A stretch of DNA of 64,000 bases from Terriglobia bacterium (GCA_020073245.1 JAIQFQ010000001.1:480001-544000); one strand, 5' to 3'; shown: positions 6,861 to 15,845, counted from the stretch's first letter. The notes: generated by a model not told the origin, from the sequence alone. Numbers and translations: made by a program.

Positions 6861-9536
6861 ATGAGCGACACGGCTTTCAAGCAGCAGTTGTACGACGTCG
6901 ATCCCCGGGAAACCTCCGAGTGGATCGAGTCGCTGGACCACGTGCTCGAGACCGAAGGGCCCGAGCGCGCCAAGTTCCTTCTGCGCAAGGTGCTCAAGCG
7001 CGCCCGGATGCAACATCTCGGCCTCGAGGTCATCCAAACCCCGTACATCAACACCATCTCCCCCGAGCAGGAGCCTGAGTTCCCTGGCGACGAGGAGATG
7101 GAGAAGCGCATCCGCCGCATCGTGCGGTGGAACGCCATGGCGATGGTCACGCGTGCGAACCACCGCGACCCGGGAATCGGCGGGCACCTCTCGACGTACG
7201 CGTCGGCGGCCGCACTTTACGAGGTCGGTTTCAATCACTTCTTCCGAGGCAAGGCCACCGGGAGCGGCGACCAGATCTACTACCAGGGGCACGCCGCTCC
7301 CGGGATGTACTCAAGGGCGTTCCTCGAGGGCCGCCTCACCGAGGCGCACCTCGATGCGTTCCGTCGGGAGACCACCGGGCACGGGCTGCCCTCCTACCCG
7401 CACCCACGTGCGATGCCGGACTTCTGGGAGTTCCCAACGGTTTCGATGGGGCTCGGGCCGCTCAACGCGATCTACCAGGCGCGGTTCAACCGCTACCTGC
7501 ACAACCGCAGTCTGAAGGACACGAGCGGGTCGCGCGTGTGGGCGTTCCTGGGCGACGGCGAGACCGATGAGCCGGAAGCGCTCGGCGCCCTTCACGTGGC
7601 CGCCGACGAGGGCCTCGACAACCTGGTCTTCGTCGTCAACTGCAACCTCCAGCGACTGGACGGGCCCGTGCGAGGGAATGGGAAGATCATCCAGGAGCTC
7701 GAGGCGGTGTTCAGGGGCTCGGGTTGGAACGTCATCAAGGTGATCCTTGGGCGGGAGTGGGACCCGCTGCTCGCCTCCGACGCGTCGGGGCTCTTGGTCG
7801 AGCGCCTGAACACCGTGGTCGACGGGTGGTGGCAGCGCTACCACGTCGAGGGCGGGGCGTTCATGCGGCAGCACTTCTTCGGCGCCGACCCGCGCCTCGC
7901 GAAGCTCGTCGAGCACCTCTCCGACTTCGACGTCTGGAACCTCAAGTTCGGCGGCCACGACTACCGCAAGGTGTACGCCGCGTACAAGGCCGCGACCGAG
8001 CAGTCGGGACGGCCGACCGCACTGCTGATCAAGACGGTCAAGGGGTGGGCGCTCGGCAAGGACTTCGAGGGGCGTTACACCACGCACCAGCAGAAGAAGC
8101 TCAACGCGGCGCAACTCAAGGCGTTCAGGGACGTGCTCCACCTCCCGATCCCGGACGAGGCCCTCATCGAGGACCCGCCGTACTACCACCCCGGCATGGG
8201 CAGCCCCGAGGTGGAGTACCTCCTCGAGCGGAGGCGGGTCCTCGGCGGCACGCTGCCGCTTCGCCGGGTTCAGGTCAACGTGCCGGAGTTGCCAGCCGCT
8301 GACGCCTACGAGGAGTTCTACGAGGGCACACCCGCCAACCGCGAGGTGTCCACGACGATGGCGTTCGTGCAGCTGCTGAGAAAGTTGCTGCGAACGTCCG
8401 GGCTCGGGCCGCGCATCGTCCCGATCATCCCGGACGAGGCGCGCACCTTCGGCATGGAGTCGTTGTTCAAGGACCTCGGCATCTACGCCGCCAGAGGCCA
8501 GCTCTACGAACCCGTCGACCACAACATGATCCTGCGCTACCAGGAGACAAGGGACGGGCAGATCCTCGAGGAGGGGATCACGGAGGCGGGCGCGCTCGCA
8601 TCGTTCACTGCGGCCGGCACCGCCTACTCCACCCACGGCCTTGCGATGGTACCGTTCTACATCTTCTACTCGATGTTCGGCTACCAGCGCGTGGGCGACC
8701 TCGTGTGGGCGTTCGGGGACGCCCGCGGCCGCGGCTTCCTCCTCGGCGCGACCGCCGGACGCACCACGCTCCAGGGCGAGGGCCTGCAGCACGACGACGG
8801 CCACAGCCCCGTGCTCTTCTCGGTGGTCCCCAACGTGCGGGTCTACGACCCCGCGTACGCCTACGAGCTAGCGGTCATCATCAAGGACGGCCTCAAGGTG
8901 ATGCTGGACGAGGACCGGGACGTTTTCTACTACCTCACGCTCTACAACGAGAACTACCAGATGCCGGCGATGCCGGCGGGTGTCGAGGAGGGAATCGTGC
9001 GGGGCATCTACCGGGTGCGCCGTGCAGAGGGCGACTTCGCACATCGCGCCCAGCTCCTCGGAAGCGGCGTCGCCGTCCGGGAGGTGGTACATGCCTCGGA
9101 CATCCTCGCCGAGCGCTTCGGGGTGGGCGCCGACGTTTGGAGCGTAACCAGCTACCAGCAGCTCCGCGCCGACGGGCTCGCCGCCGAGCGATGGAACCGC
9201 CTGCACCCCGCCGAGCCGCCTCGCGTCCCGTACGTCACCTTACAGCTCGCCGGCGTTCCGGGGCCCGTGATCGCCGCAACCGACTACGTCAAGTCGGTGC
9301 CGGAGATGGTCGCGCGCTTCGTCCCGCAGGGCATCACGCCGCTCGGCACCGACGGGTTCGGCCTCTCCGACACGCGCGCCGCTCTTCGCCGCCACTTCGA
9401 GGTCGACGCGGAGCACATCGTCGTCGCCACGCTCGCCGCCCTCGCACGCTCGGGAGCCGTCCCCGCTGATCTGGCCGCGTCGGCGATCATCGGCCTCGGC
9501 CTCGACCCCGACCACCCCGATCCGGTTTCCCGCTGA
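6861..9536 (+). CDS. aceE: pyruvate dehydrogenase E1 component, homodimeric type
   Basis: 891 residues, close to the usual length of AceE. It catalyses thiamine-diphosphate-dependent decarboxylation of pyruvate and acetylation of the lipoyl E2 subunit. The ThDP motif is visible as GDGETDEPEALG followed about 30 residues later by VNCNLQRLDGPV. Conserved flanks such as NHRDPGIGGHLST and YYQGHAAPGMY match the family. No aceF (E2) or lpd (E3) gene is in the window, which is unusual because these normally form an operon; the partners must be encoded elsewhere. Confidence 0.96.
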   Translation: MSDTAFKQQLYDVDPRETSEWIESLDHVLETEGPERAKFLLRKVLKRARMQHLGLEVIQTPYINTISPEQEPEFPGDEEMEKRIRRIVRWNAMAMVTRANHRDPGIGGHLSTYASAAALYEVGFNHFFRGKATGSGDQIYYQGHAAPGMYSRAFLEGRLTEAHLDAFRRETTGHGLPSYPHPRAMPDFWEFPTVSMGLGPLNAIYQARFNRYLHNRSLKDTSGSRVWAFLGDGETDEPEALGALHVAADEGLDNLVFVVNCNLQRLDGPVRGNGKIIQELEAVFRGSGWNVIKVILGREWDPLLASDASGLLVERLNTVVDGWWQRYHVEGGAFMRQHFFGADPRLAKLVEHLSDFDVWNLKFGGHDYRKVYAAYKAATEQSGRPTALLIKTVKGWALGKDFEGRYTTHQQKKLNAAQLKAFRDVLHLPIPDEALIEDPPYYHPGMGSPEVEYLLERRRVLGGTLPLRRVQVNVPELPAADAYEEFYEGTPANREVSTTMAFVQLLRKLLRTSGLGPRIVPIIPDEARTFGMESLFKDLGIYAARGQLYEPVDHNMILRYQETRDGQILEEGITEAGALASFTAAGTAYSTHGLAMVPFYIFYSMFGYQRVGDLVWAFGDARGRGFLLGATAGRTTLQGEGLQHDDGHSPVLFSVVPNVRVYDPAYAYELAVIIKDGLKVMLDEDRDVFYYLTLYNENYQMPAMPAGVEEGIVRGIYRVRRAEGDFAHRAQLLGSGVAVREVVHASDILAERFGVGADVWSVTSYQQLRADGLAAERWNRLHPAEPPRVPYVTLQLAGVPGPVIAATDYVKSVPEMVARFVPQGITPLGTDGFGLSDTRAALRRHFEVDAEHIVVATLAALARSGAVPADLAASAIIGLGLDPDHPDPVSR

Positions 9537-9545
9537 CGGTCGACG

Positions 9546-10658
9546 TCAACTCGGCTGCTGGCGGGCAGGCTCCGGTGAGGTCATCGCTGCTCCGATCTCG
9601 GCGAGCCTCGCCTCGAGCCGCGCGAGGGCGGGCATGGCCGCCCCTCCCGGTATCCCGTCGCCGTAGAGCAAAGCTACGACTCGCGGCCCGACCTTGACCG
9701 GCAACACGGCGGCCTCGGTGGGCCATCCGCCTCCGAGCTCGCCGACCAGGAGCTCGCTCACTTCGGTGTGCGGGAGCGGCCCGCGGAAGGCGGTCCCGGA
9801 CACGACCACGTCGGCCAGCACCGAGGCCCCGTCGAGCGGGATCCAGAGGTTGCGGATGCCCTCGTCGACGGCCTTGTCTCCCTCTCCCAACCCGAACTGA
9901 CCGACGCCCGTCACCCCGAACCGCTCGACCAGAAGGAGCACGCCGCGCGAGAGCACCGCGGCGCCGGCCCGCAGCACCTCCATCGTGGCCTCCGCAGTCA
10001 GGGATGTGACCGGTTGGTCGGCAAGGATCGTGCCGAGCGACGAGCTCGGTTTCGTCCCACGGTCGGTCGTAGTCCCCTTGGTCGACCTGGCGCGTCCGGT
10101 TGCTGCGTTCGCAGGCGGCGTGGGTACGGCTCTCGCGCCGGGCACCTGCTTGGCCTCGTCGGCGAGGCGCGAGAGCTCGAGCGCGATCTTGTTGGCGTTG
10201 AACCCCTCCCGCGCCAGGAACTCGCGGGCGTCGACGCCGACCTCACCGTGGTCGGGGATCTCCATCGGCTCGAACTTGAAATACCCGTCACGCAACTTCA
10301 CCAGCTCCCCGATCACGTGCTGGACTTGCTCGTAGATCACCGCCTCGACCGCGTCCTGCGACATCGCGCCCATTTGCACCAAGATCGACCCCAGCCGGCG
10401 CTCCTCGTGCGAGCGGTGTTGGCGGTCGAGCGCCCTTCGCAGCGTCTCCTCGGAAATCAGGCGCCGGCAGACCAGCATGCTACCGAGCGTCTCGCGAGCC
10501 GCGTTGGAGGCGGCGTAGATGATTCGACCGGCGCGGAAGACGATGAGTCCCTCGCCGTCGCGCGTGGTCAAATCGAGGCGCCCGCTCTTTTCAGCCATGG
10601 CCACGATCTGCAGGAGATCCGGAAGCCCGAGTTCGCTCAGGTGCCCGGCCAGGCTCAT
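9546..10658 (-). CDS. DUF4388 domain protein with C-terminal GAF-like region
   Basis: 370 residues from the ATG at 10658, where the conserved start SLAGHLSELGLPDLLQ begins; an upstream extension of 31 codons looks non-coding. Residues 1-150 are a DUF4388 module (FRAGRIIYAAS, then a helical part resembling the GspE N-terminal domain). A low-complexity linker follows to about 230. The last 140 residues, with VLSRGVLLLVERFGVTGVGQFG and a late LLYGD, look GAF-like. Such proteins are often linked to kinase signalling or gliding motility in Deltaproteobacteria and Acidobacteria, but no partner is adjacent. Its stop lies 9 bp from the convergent aceE stop. Confidence 0.75.
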   Translation of the reverse strand: MSLAGHLSELGLPDLLQIVAMAEKSGRLDLTTRDGEGLIVFRAGRIIYAASNAARETLGSMLVCRRLISEETLRRALDRQHRSHEERRLGSILVQMGAMSQDAVEAVIYEQVQHVIGELVKLRDGYFKFEPMEIPDHGEVGVDAREFLAREGFNANKIALELSRLADEAKQVPGARAVPTPPANAATGRARSTKGTTTDRGTKPSSSLGTILADQPVTSLTAEATMEVLRAGAAVLSRGVLLLVERFGVTGVGQFGLGEGDKAVDEGIRNLWIPLDGASVLADVVVSGTAFRGPLPHTEVSELLVGELGGGWPTEAAVLPVKVGPRVVALLYGDGIPGGAAMPALARLEARLAEIGAAMTSPEPARQQPS

Positions 10659-10880
10659 GGAACGCCCCCGTGGCCGTTGGGTCGGGTGGCCGCCTTCGAG
10701 GCAGTGCCGGTCTCTCTGTGTGTCCACCGCCAACCGGAGGTGGAAACGCACACGCCGCCCTCACCCGTGAACCTCATGGTGTAAGTCTAGAACAGTTCCA
10801 GCGCGACGGTGCGCGCGATGAGACCGGTCGGCGAGGCAAACGTGCGCCGAGCGGTTGCGCACTCGAGGGGAAAACCAGTT

Positions 10881-11366
10881 TCAGTGCACCCGCGGCAGGA
10901 CCTTGAGGAAGATCGCCTTGCCGTCGCCTGGCGCGTAGAACTCAGGCAGCTCGGCGGCGATCTCGTACCCGGAACGGAGGTAGAACGCCCTCGTCGGAAC
11001 GTACTGGGGCCTGGTCGAGGTCTCGAGGTACACACGGGTCCGCCCCTCGCGGGCGATCCAGGTTTCGGCCGCATCCAGCAGGGCTCGGCCGAGGCCTTTG
11101 CCCTGGCGGTCCGGGTGGACCGCGATCCAGTAAAGGTCCGCCGACGCGACGGTGCCCGGGATCGGTCCCCAACAGGCGTATCCGAGGACCTCGCCGTCAC
11201 CCTCAAGCACCAGAAATCGGTAGTGGCTCTTCTCGCCGTGGGTAAGACGCTCATCCACGAGCTCGAGTGCGACCTCCAGCTCTTGCGGGTTGAAGAAGCC
11301 CGTGGCACGCAGGAGTTTCTCGAGCGGGGCGCGGTCTTCGGGGCGCAATTCGGTACGAATGTTCAC
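10881..11366 (-). CDS. GNAT family N-acetyltransferase
   Basis: 161 residues. The acetyl-CoA loop is visible as VHPDRQGKGLGRALLDAAE, with the beta-4 segment SADLYWIAV before it and the beta-5 segment TRVYLETS after it. A strong GGAGG ribosome binding site precedes the GTG start at 11366. It is the last gene of the kamA operon, 56 bp after the second ATP-grasp gene. In the known ablA/ablB pair, a lysine 2,3-aminomutase works with an acetyltransferase to make N-epsilon-acetyl-beta-lysine; by analogy this enzyme may acetylate a beta-lysine derivative. That role is inference from context. Confidence 0.85.
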   Translation of the reverse strand: MNIRTELRPEDRAPLEKLLRATGFFNPQELEVALELVDERLTHGEKSHYRFLVLEGDGEVLGYACWGPIPGTVASADLYWIAVHPDRQGKGLGRALLDAAETWIAREGRTRVYLETSTRPQYVPTRAFYLRSGYEIAAELPEFYAPGDGKAIFLKVLPRVH

Positions 11367-11422
11367 GGGTCCTCCACGATGACGTCCGGCTCAAGACAAG
11401 GGTACCACCGCTTGGGTGAGGT

Positions 11423-12421
11423 TCAGCCTGCGGGTGCTCGTCCGACAGCAGCGTCGAGGATCCGCCCCACCACATCCGCGGCCGTGAGCCCGGCGCGTGT
11501 CGCGGCGGCCATGAAACCCGCATCCGCCGACAGGCACGGGTTGGTGTTGACCTCGAGGATCACCGGCGTTCCCGTCTCGTCGAGCCGGAAGTCCACCCGC
11601 GCGTACCCTGCGAGGCCGCAGGGCTCCCAACATGCCAGCGCCAGCCTTCGGACGCGCGCGAGGAGCGGTTCGTCGTCCCTGCTCGGGAACCGGCGGACCG
11701 TGTGCGTCTCCTCAAACGAGCCGCTCGCCCATTTCGCCTCGTAGCCGACGAGCGCCGGCACTCCCGCTGGAAAGTCCACGAACACGATCTCGGCGACCGG
11801 CAGTGCCTCGGGGCCATGCGGCGAGGCCAGCAGCGAGACGTTGAACTCGCGTCCGGGGAGGAAGTGCTCGAGGAGAATCGGTTGGCCTGGAAAGCGGCTC
11901 TTCAGCGCGCGGGCGCGGACCATCGCCTCTGCCCCCGTCGCGCACACGGGGTTGCCCTCCAAGCCGACCGAGGCGTCCTCCCAGGCGGGCTTGAGGATCC
12001 AGGGCGGCGGGACGAGGTCCAGCAGCTCCGGGTGCTTCGGGTCGAGCCGTCCCCCCGCCGCCACCGGAAGCCCCTCGCCCGAGAGCACGGCCCGAGTCGC
12101 GAGCTTGTCGGTCGTGAGCCAGAGGGCGCCCGCCGAGGAGCCGGTGAAGGGCACACCGAGGATCTCGAGCGCGGCGGTAGCCGCGGCGTGGAGCTGGGGA
12201 CGCCCGGGTGGCGCCTCGAGCAGGTTGCACACGACCGTGCCGGCGAGCGCCGCGACGTGTTCCCACACCCGACCCTCGCGGACCGCAACGGTGGTGTGCC
12301 GGACGTCCAGCGCGGTCAGTCCCTGCTCGAATAGCCGAACCTGGTCGAGGACGTCGGCGGTCGACGGATCGGCCTCGGGGTCCACCGCGGTGTGGACAAC
12401 GGCCGCGCGCAGCGTGCTCAC
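11423..12421 (-). CDS. D-Ala-D-Ala ligase-like ATP-grasp ligase (second of a pair)
   Basis: 332 residues. The ATP-grasp fold is recognisable from LWLTTDKLATRAVLSGEG, the PWILKPAWEDASVGL segment that holds the ATP-binding Lys, the LLEHFLPGREFNVSLL segment and the Mg-binding VILEVNTNPCLS near the C-terminus. The family joins a carboxylate to an amine through an acyl phosphate. True Ddl enzymes lie in murein clusters; this one is third in the kamA operon, so a dedicated peptide or amide bond is more likely. It overlaps the preceding ATP-grasp gene by 4 bp (GTGA), so the two ligases are translationally coupled. Confidence 0.88.
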   Translation of the reverse strand: MSTLRAAVVHTAVDPEADPSTADVLDQVRLFEQGLTALDVRHTTVAVREGRVWEHVAALAGTVVCNLLEAPPGRPQLHAAATAALEILGVPFTGSSAGALWLTTDKLATRAVLSGEGLPVAAGGRLDPKHPELLDLVPPPWILKPAWEDASVGLEGNPVCATGAEAMVRARALKSRFPGQPILLEHFLPGREFNVSLLASPHGPEALPVAEIVFVDFPAGVPALVGYEAKWASGSFEETHTVRRFPSRDDEPLLARVRRLALACWEPCGLAGYARVDFRLDETGTPVILEVNTNPCLSADAGFMAAATRAGLTAADVVGRILDAAVGRAPAG

Positions 12422-13404
12422 AGCCCGTGCCGATCGCGCGCGGAGTCGATGATGGCGCCGATCAGCTCCTGGTACGAGATCCCACCGAGACGCGCCATGA
12501 TCGGGAGATCCGAGCGCACGTGGTTAATCCCGGGGAGCGGATTCACCTCGAGGAAATTCAGACGACCTGCCTCGTCGCAACGGAGGTCTACCCGGGCGGC
12601 GTCCCGACACCCGAGGGCGCGGAAGACGGCGAGCGAGACGTCGTGCGCTTCTGTGGAGAGCGACTCACCGTTCACCAGGCGGTATGCGACGCGGTCCTCG
12701 TACTCCTCCTTGTTGAGGGCGGTGTAGGCGTGTGTCTCGGCCCGGTCGGTGAACGAGACCTCCATGACGCCGACGACGCGCGCCGCGCCGCCGTGTCCGA
12801 CGATTCCCACCGTCACCTCTCGTCCCGGCAGGAACGCCTCCACGAGCACCGGCTGTTTGAACTGCTCGATCATCGCCCGGCAGGCGGCACCGAGGTCCCG
12901 GCGCTCACGCACCAGCGACCGGCCGGTGACACCTTTGGAGCTTCCCTCAGCGACCGGCTTCAGGAAGAGCGGTGCCGGGATCCGGACGGATGCCGCCTCG
13001 TCCGGTGAGCTCACGATGCAGAACGGGGCGGTCGCAATCCCGTGGTCACGCACGATCCTTTTGGCCACTGCCTTGTCGAGCGTGACGGAACAGGTCAGGG
13101 GATCCGCGAAGGTGTACGGCTGGTCGAAGAGCTCACAGAGTGCCGGAACCTGGGCCTCGCGCGAACGTCCCGAGACGCCCTCGCAGATGTTGAATACCAG
13201 GTCCCACCGTTCGCCTTCGACGAGGCGGCGGGCGAGCTCGCGCCCGCGCCCGATCCGTCCGGTGGAATGACCGAGCGCAGTCATTGCGCCCTCGAGCCCC
13301 GCGACCGTCTCCTCGCTGTCGAACTCCAGGACGTCGTCCGGCGAGAAGCCGGCCCTGAGATAGTCGTCCTTGAGGTCGTAACAGAGCCCGATCAAGAGCC
13401 CCAT
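12418..13404 (-). CDS. D-Ala-D-Ala ligase-like ATP-grasp ligase (first of a pair)
   Basis: 328 residues from the ATG at 13404; longer readings run into kamA. ATP-grasp signatures are SVTLDKAVAKRIVRDHGI, PLFLKPVAEGSSKGV, PVLVEAFLPGREVTVGIV and the metal-binding LNFLEVNPLPGIN. The last matches the Ddl consensus more closely than the neighbour does. It begins 4 bp after the kamA stop and overlaps the next ligase. The two ligases are clearly paralogous but divergent in their N-terminal domains, which suggests two different acceptor amines or two successive couplings. Substrates cannot be read from sequence. Confidence 0.88.
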   Translation of the reverse strand: MGLLIGLCYDLKDDYLRAGFSPDDVLEFDSEETVAGLEGAMTALGHSTGRIGRGRELARRLVEGERWDLVFNICEGVSGRSREAQVPALCELFDQPYTFADPLTCSVTLDKAVAKRIVRDHGIATAPFCIVSSPDEAASVRIPAPLFLKPVAEGSSKGVTGRSLVRERRDLGAACRAMIEQFKQPVLVEAFLPGREVTVGIVGHGGAARVVGVMEVSFTDRAETHAYTALNKEEYEDRVAYRLVNGESLSTEAHDVSLAVFRALGCRDAARVDLRCDEAGRLNFLEVNPLPGINHVRSDLPIMARLGGISYQELIGAIIDSARDRHGL

Positions 13405-13408
13405 GCCG

Positions 13409-14572
13409 CTAGGGGTGCTCCGCCGGATCCACGTAGGAGTAGGTGAGGCCCTCCCAGTTGCGCAGCGCGACCTGTCCGTTCTCGTACGAGAGGATGGTCT
13501 CGGCCTGGATTGGCACCTTGCCGCCGCCGCCGGGTGCATCGATCACGTACGTCGGGACGGCATACCCGGTGGTGTGGCCGCGCAGCCCGGAGATGAGCTC
13601 GATCCCCTTGCGAACACTGGTGCGGAGATGACCGGTCCCGACCACCGGATCGCACTGATAGAGGTAGTACGGGCGTACGCGGACCTTGAGCAGCGCGTGA
13701 AAGAGGTCCTTCAGGGTCTGAACGTCGTCGTTGATGCCCTTCAGCAGCACGGTCTGGGACCCGAGCGGGATGCCACCGTCGGCCAGCATGTCGCAGGCGT
13801 TGGCAACCTCAGGCGTCACCTCCCGCGCGTGGCAGAAGTGTAGCGAGAGCCAGACCCGATGGTTGCGAAGCACCCTGACCAGTTCCTGCGTGATGCGCTG
13901 GGGCAGGAAGCAGGGCACGCGGGAGCCGATGCGCACGAACTCGATGTGGCGAATGGCACGGATTCGGCCGAGAATCTCGTCGAGACGATCCTCCGACATC
14001 AGCAACGGGTCGCCGCCCGACAGCAGCACATCGCGCACCTCGGTGTGCTCCTCCAGGTACGCGATCACCGCGTCAACCCGACGCGGAAGCGGGTCGAGCT
14101 CACCCTGGCTGACGAGCCTCGAGCGGGTGCAGTAGCGGCAGTACGCGGCGCACGTATCGAGCGCCAGCAGCAACACCCGGTCGGGGTACCGGTGGACAAG
14201 GCCCGGAACCGGCGAGTCGTGATCCTCGCCGCACGGGTCCGTCATGTCGCCCGGCCCCACGAGTAGCTCCTCCTCGCGCGGTACGACCTGCCGGCGGATC
14301 GGACAGTTCGGATTGTCGGGGTCGATGAGCTCGGCGAAGTGCGGCGTTACCGCCACCGCGAACTTCTCCTGCGTCATCGCGAGGCCCCTCCGCTCGGATG
14401 CGGTGAGGCGGAGCAGCTTCTCGAACTGCTCCGGTTTGATGAAGCGATGGCGCATGTGCCAGCGCCAGTCGTTCCAGCGCGCGGGGTCGAAGGACTCGCC
14501 GAATATCCGGCAAATCTCTTCACGCCGCGCGCTAGCTATCAATGGGTCCGCAGGAACTGTGTTCTCTCTCAT
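13409..14572 (-). CDS. kamA: lysine 2,3-aminomutase, radical SAM and PLP dependent
   Basis: 387 residues. The radical SAM cluster motif is CAAYCRYC (Cys 141, 145, 148). The PLP lysine sits in DAPGGGGK (K352). The two acidic residues that bind the lysine side chain in the clostridial enzyme appear to be kept, D308 in YQCDPV and D345 in YVIDAPGGG, so L-lysine to L-beta-lysine is the expected reaction. The protein is longer than EpmB, and neither EpmA nor an EF-P gene is in the window. A GGAGG-type site precedes the ATG at 14572. It is the first gene of a four-gene operon with two ATP-grasp ligases and a GNAT enzyme. Confidence 0.93.
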   Translation of the reverse strand: MRENTVPADPLIASARREEICRIFGESFDPARWNDWRWHMRHRFIKPEQFEKLLRLTASERRGLAMTQEKFAVAVTPHFAELIDPDNPNCPIRRQVVPREEELLVGPGDMTDPCGEDHDSPVPGLVHRYPDRVLLLALDTCAAYCRYCTRSRLVSQGELDPLPRRVDAVIAYLEEHTEVRDVLLSGGDPLLMSEDRLDEILGRIRAIRHIEFVRIGSRVPCFLPQRITQELVRVLRNHRVWLSLHFCHAREVTPEVANACDMLADGGIPLGSQTVLLKGINDDVQTLKDLFHALLKVRVRPYYLYQCDPVVGTGHLRTSVRKGIELISGLRGHTTGYAVPTYVIDAPGGGGKVPIQAETILSYENGQVALRNWEGLTYSYVDPAEHP

Positions 14573-14929
14573 GGTCTCCTACCTCCGGAACGGGAGGTGT
14601 CACGTCCTTCGTTAGTCAGGGTTTGCGCAGAAAGGGACTCGGACTCTCTCTGCTCTTTTGCTCTATGGGCCACCCGGTGCCGGCCCGGCGGGAACGCCCT
14701 CGAGGGGCACGGGAGCATGGCTCTCGTCCTCTAGGCTAGGGTCCCGCCCGAGCTGCGCCGCGGAGCCGGGGGTACACCGCGGGCGACCGTGGCGTGCGGG
14801 TTCGTGGTGGGAAAAGCAACCGCGGCCGCTTTTGGGGATACTCTCCCTGCGGCCGCGGAAAGACGCTTCGCGCGGTTGGTACTACTTGGAGGCTGGTCAG
14901 GCGAGACGACCGTATCCATACTCGTCTAA
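14573..14929 (-). promoter_or_regulatory. long structured 5' leader of the kamA operon
   Basis: About 350 nt separate the predicted transcription start (near 14923) from kamA. The leader holds a perfect 10-bp stem, 14849-14858 pairing with 14820-14829, and on the minus strand this is followed by TTGCTTTT (14819-14812), so it resembles an intrinsic terminator or attenuator. The 6-bp inverted repeat TCGTCT/AGACGA (14922-14927 and 14904-14909) lies at the transcription start. I could not match a known riboswitch class. No gene is visible in this stretch on either strand. Confidence 0.55.
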
Positions 14930-14957
14930 AAGATAGGGCACAAATCCATGTTGTCAA
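14930..14957 (-). promoter_or_regulatory. sigma-70 promoter of the kamA operon
   Basis: On the minus strand TTGACA (14957-14952) and TATCTT (14935-14930) are separated by 16 bp. The predicted start is near 14923, far upstream of kamA. The -35 box is perfect and the -10 box matches four of six consensus bases. Confidence 0.7.
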
Positions 14958-15075
14958 GGGGGTGCGCCCCCGCCGTCCCCGTGGCCGCCTCGCTGTGCGC
15001 GGAGGTCGCGGCTCACGTAGCCGCCGCTGGGCGTCCCCATTTCTCCTGTCGTGCCGATCGTGGCATCCTGAAGCC

Positions 15076-15813
15076 GTGCCCACGCACGCGACCCTGCTCT
15101 TCGCCGGCGACCGGATCGTGGCGATCGACAAGCCAGCCGGCGTCAGCCTGGTGACGCGCCGACGAGAGCCCGGCGCAGCGATCGAGCGCCTCTTGGCGGT
15201 GCTGCCGCCGGCCGTGCGCGCCGAGCACGGGTTCGCCCGCGACACCCTCCTCCTCGCGCACCGTCTCGATGTCGGAACGTCCGGGGTGGTGGTACTGGCG
15301 CGCGACCACGACGCCCACCGCGAGCTCATACGGGCCTTCTCGGAGCGCCGCATCGAGAAGACCTACCTCGCGCTCGCGTGGGGCCACCCACGCCCACCGA
15401 AGGGGCGATGGGATTGGCCGCTCGGCCCCGACCGTCAGGATCGCAGGCGCATGGCGGTCAGCGAGAGCGGGCGGGCGGCCGTCACCGAGTACATCGTCGA
15501 GCGCCGGGCCACCTACGTCGCCCTTGTGAGGCTCACGCCCGCGACGGGCCGCACCCACCAACTCCGCGTGCACCTCGCGTACGCGGGCCATCCCATCGTG
15601 GGGGACGACCTCTACGGCGGCCCGCGCCACCGAGCCGTCCGGGGCGTCGGGCTGCGCCGGCTCCTGGACCCCGGGCGCCCCCTCCTGCACGCATGGCGCC
15701 TCCACCTGCCCCAGACCGACGCTTGCCCCGAGTTGATCCTCACGGCGCCGATCCCCACCGACCTCGCGTCGGTCCTCGCGGCCCTGGGCGTTCCGCCCCC
15801 GTCCGGGCTCTGA
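15076..15813 (+). CDS. RluA family pseudouridine synthase
   Basis: 245 residues from the GTG at 15076; the frame is open further upstream, but that part is GC-rich leader with no family similarity. The catalytic motif HRLDVGTSGV carries the Asp that defines the family, and RTHQLRVHLAYAGHPIVGDDLYGG is the conserved C-terminal block. It isomerises uridine to pseudouridine in rRNA or tRNA; the target position cannot be assigned. There is no N-terminal S4 domain, as in the RluA/TruC-like short forms. Confidence 0.88.
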   Translation: MPTHATLLFAGDRIVAIDKPAGVSLVTRRREPGAAIERLLAVLPPAVRAEHGFARDTLLLAHRLDVGTSGVVVLARDHDAHRELIRAFSERRIEKTYLALAWGHPRPPKGRWDWPLGPDRQDRRRMAVSESGRAAVTEYIVERRATYVALVRLTPATGRTHQLRVHLAYAGHPIVGDDLYGGPRHRAVRGVGLRRLLDPGRPLLHAWRLHLPQTDACPELILTAPIPTDLASVLAALGVPPPSGL

Positions 15814-15845
15814 TCCCGGGGAGGCTCGACCGCGGCGATCGGCGC

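Noticed and set aside
7311-8804. 497-codon minus-strand open frame inside aceE
   Set aside because: Antisense to conserved AceE motifs.
12418-13404. Assignment of the ATP-grasp pair as cell-wall ddl genes
   Set aside because: No mur, fts or vanX-like genes are nearby; both genes are embedded in and coupled to the kamA operon.
14640-14860. tRNA gene in the kamA/rluA intergenic region
   Set aside because: No segment gives an acceptor stem, anticodon loop and GTTC-A arm together.
14760-14930. Cobalamin or T-box element on either strand of the kamA leader
   Set aside because: A GGTCAGGCGAGACGACC stretch faintly recalls a B12 box and GGTTGGTACTAC a T-box, but the other required conserved segments are missing.
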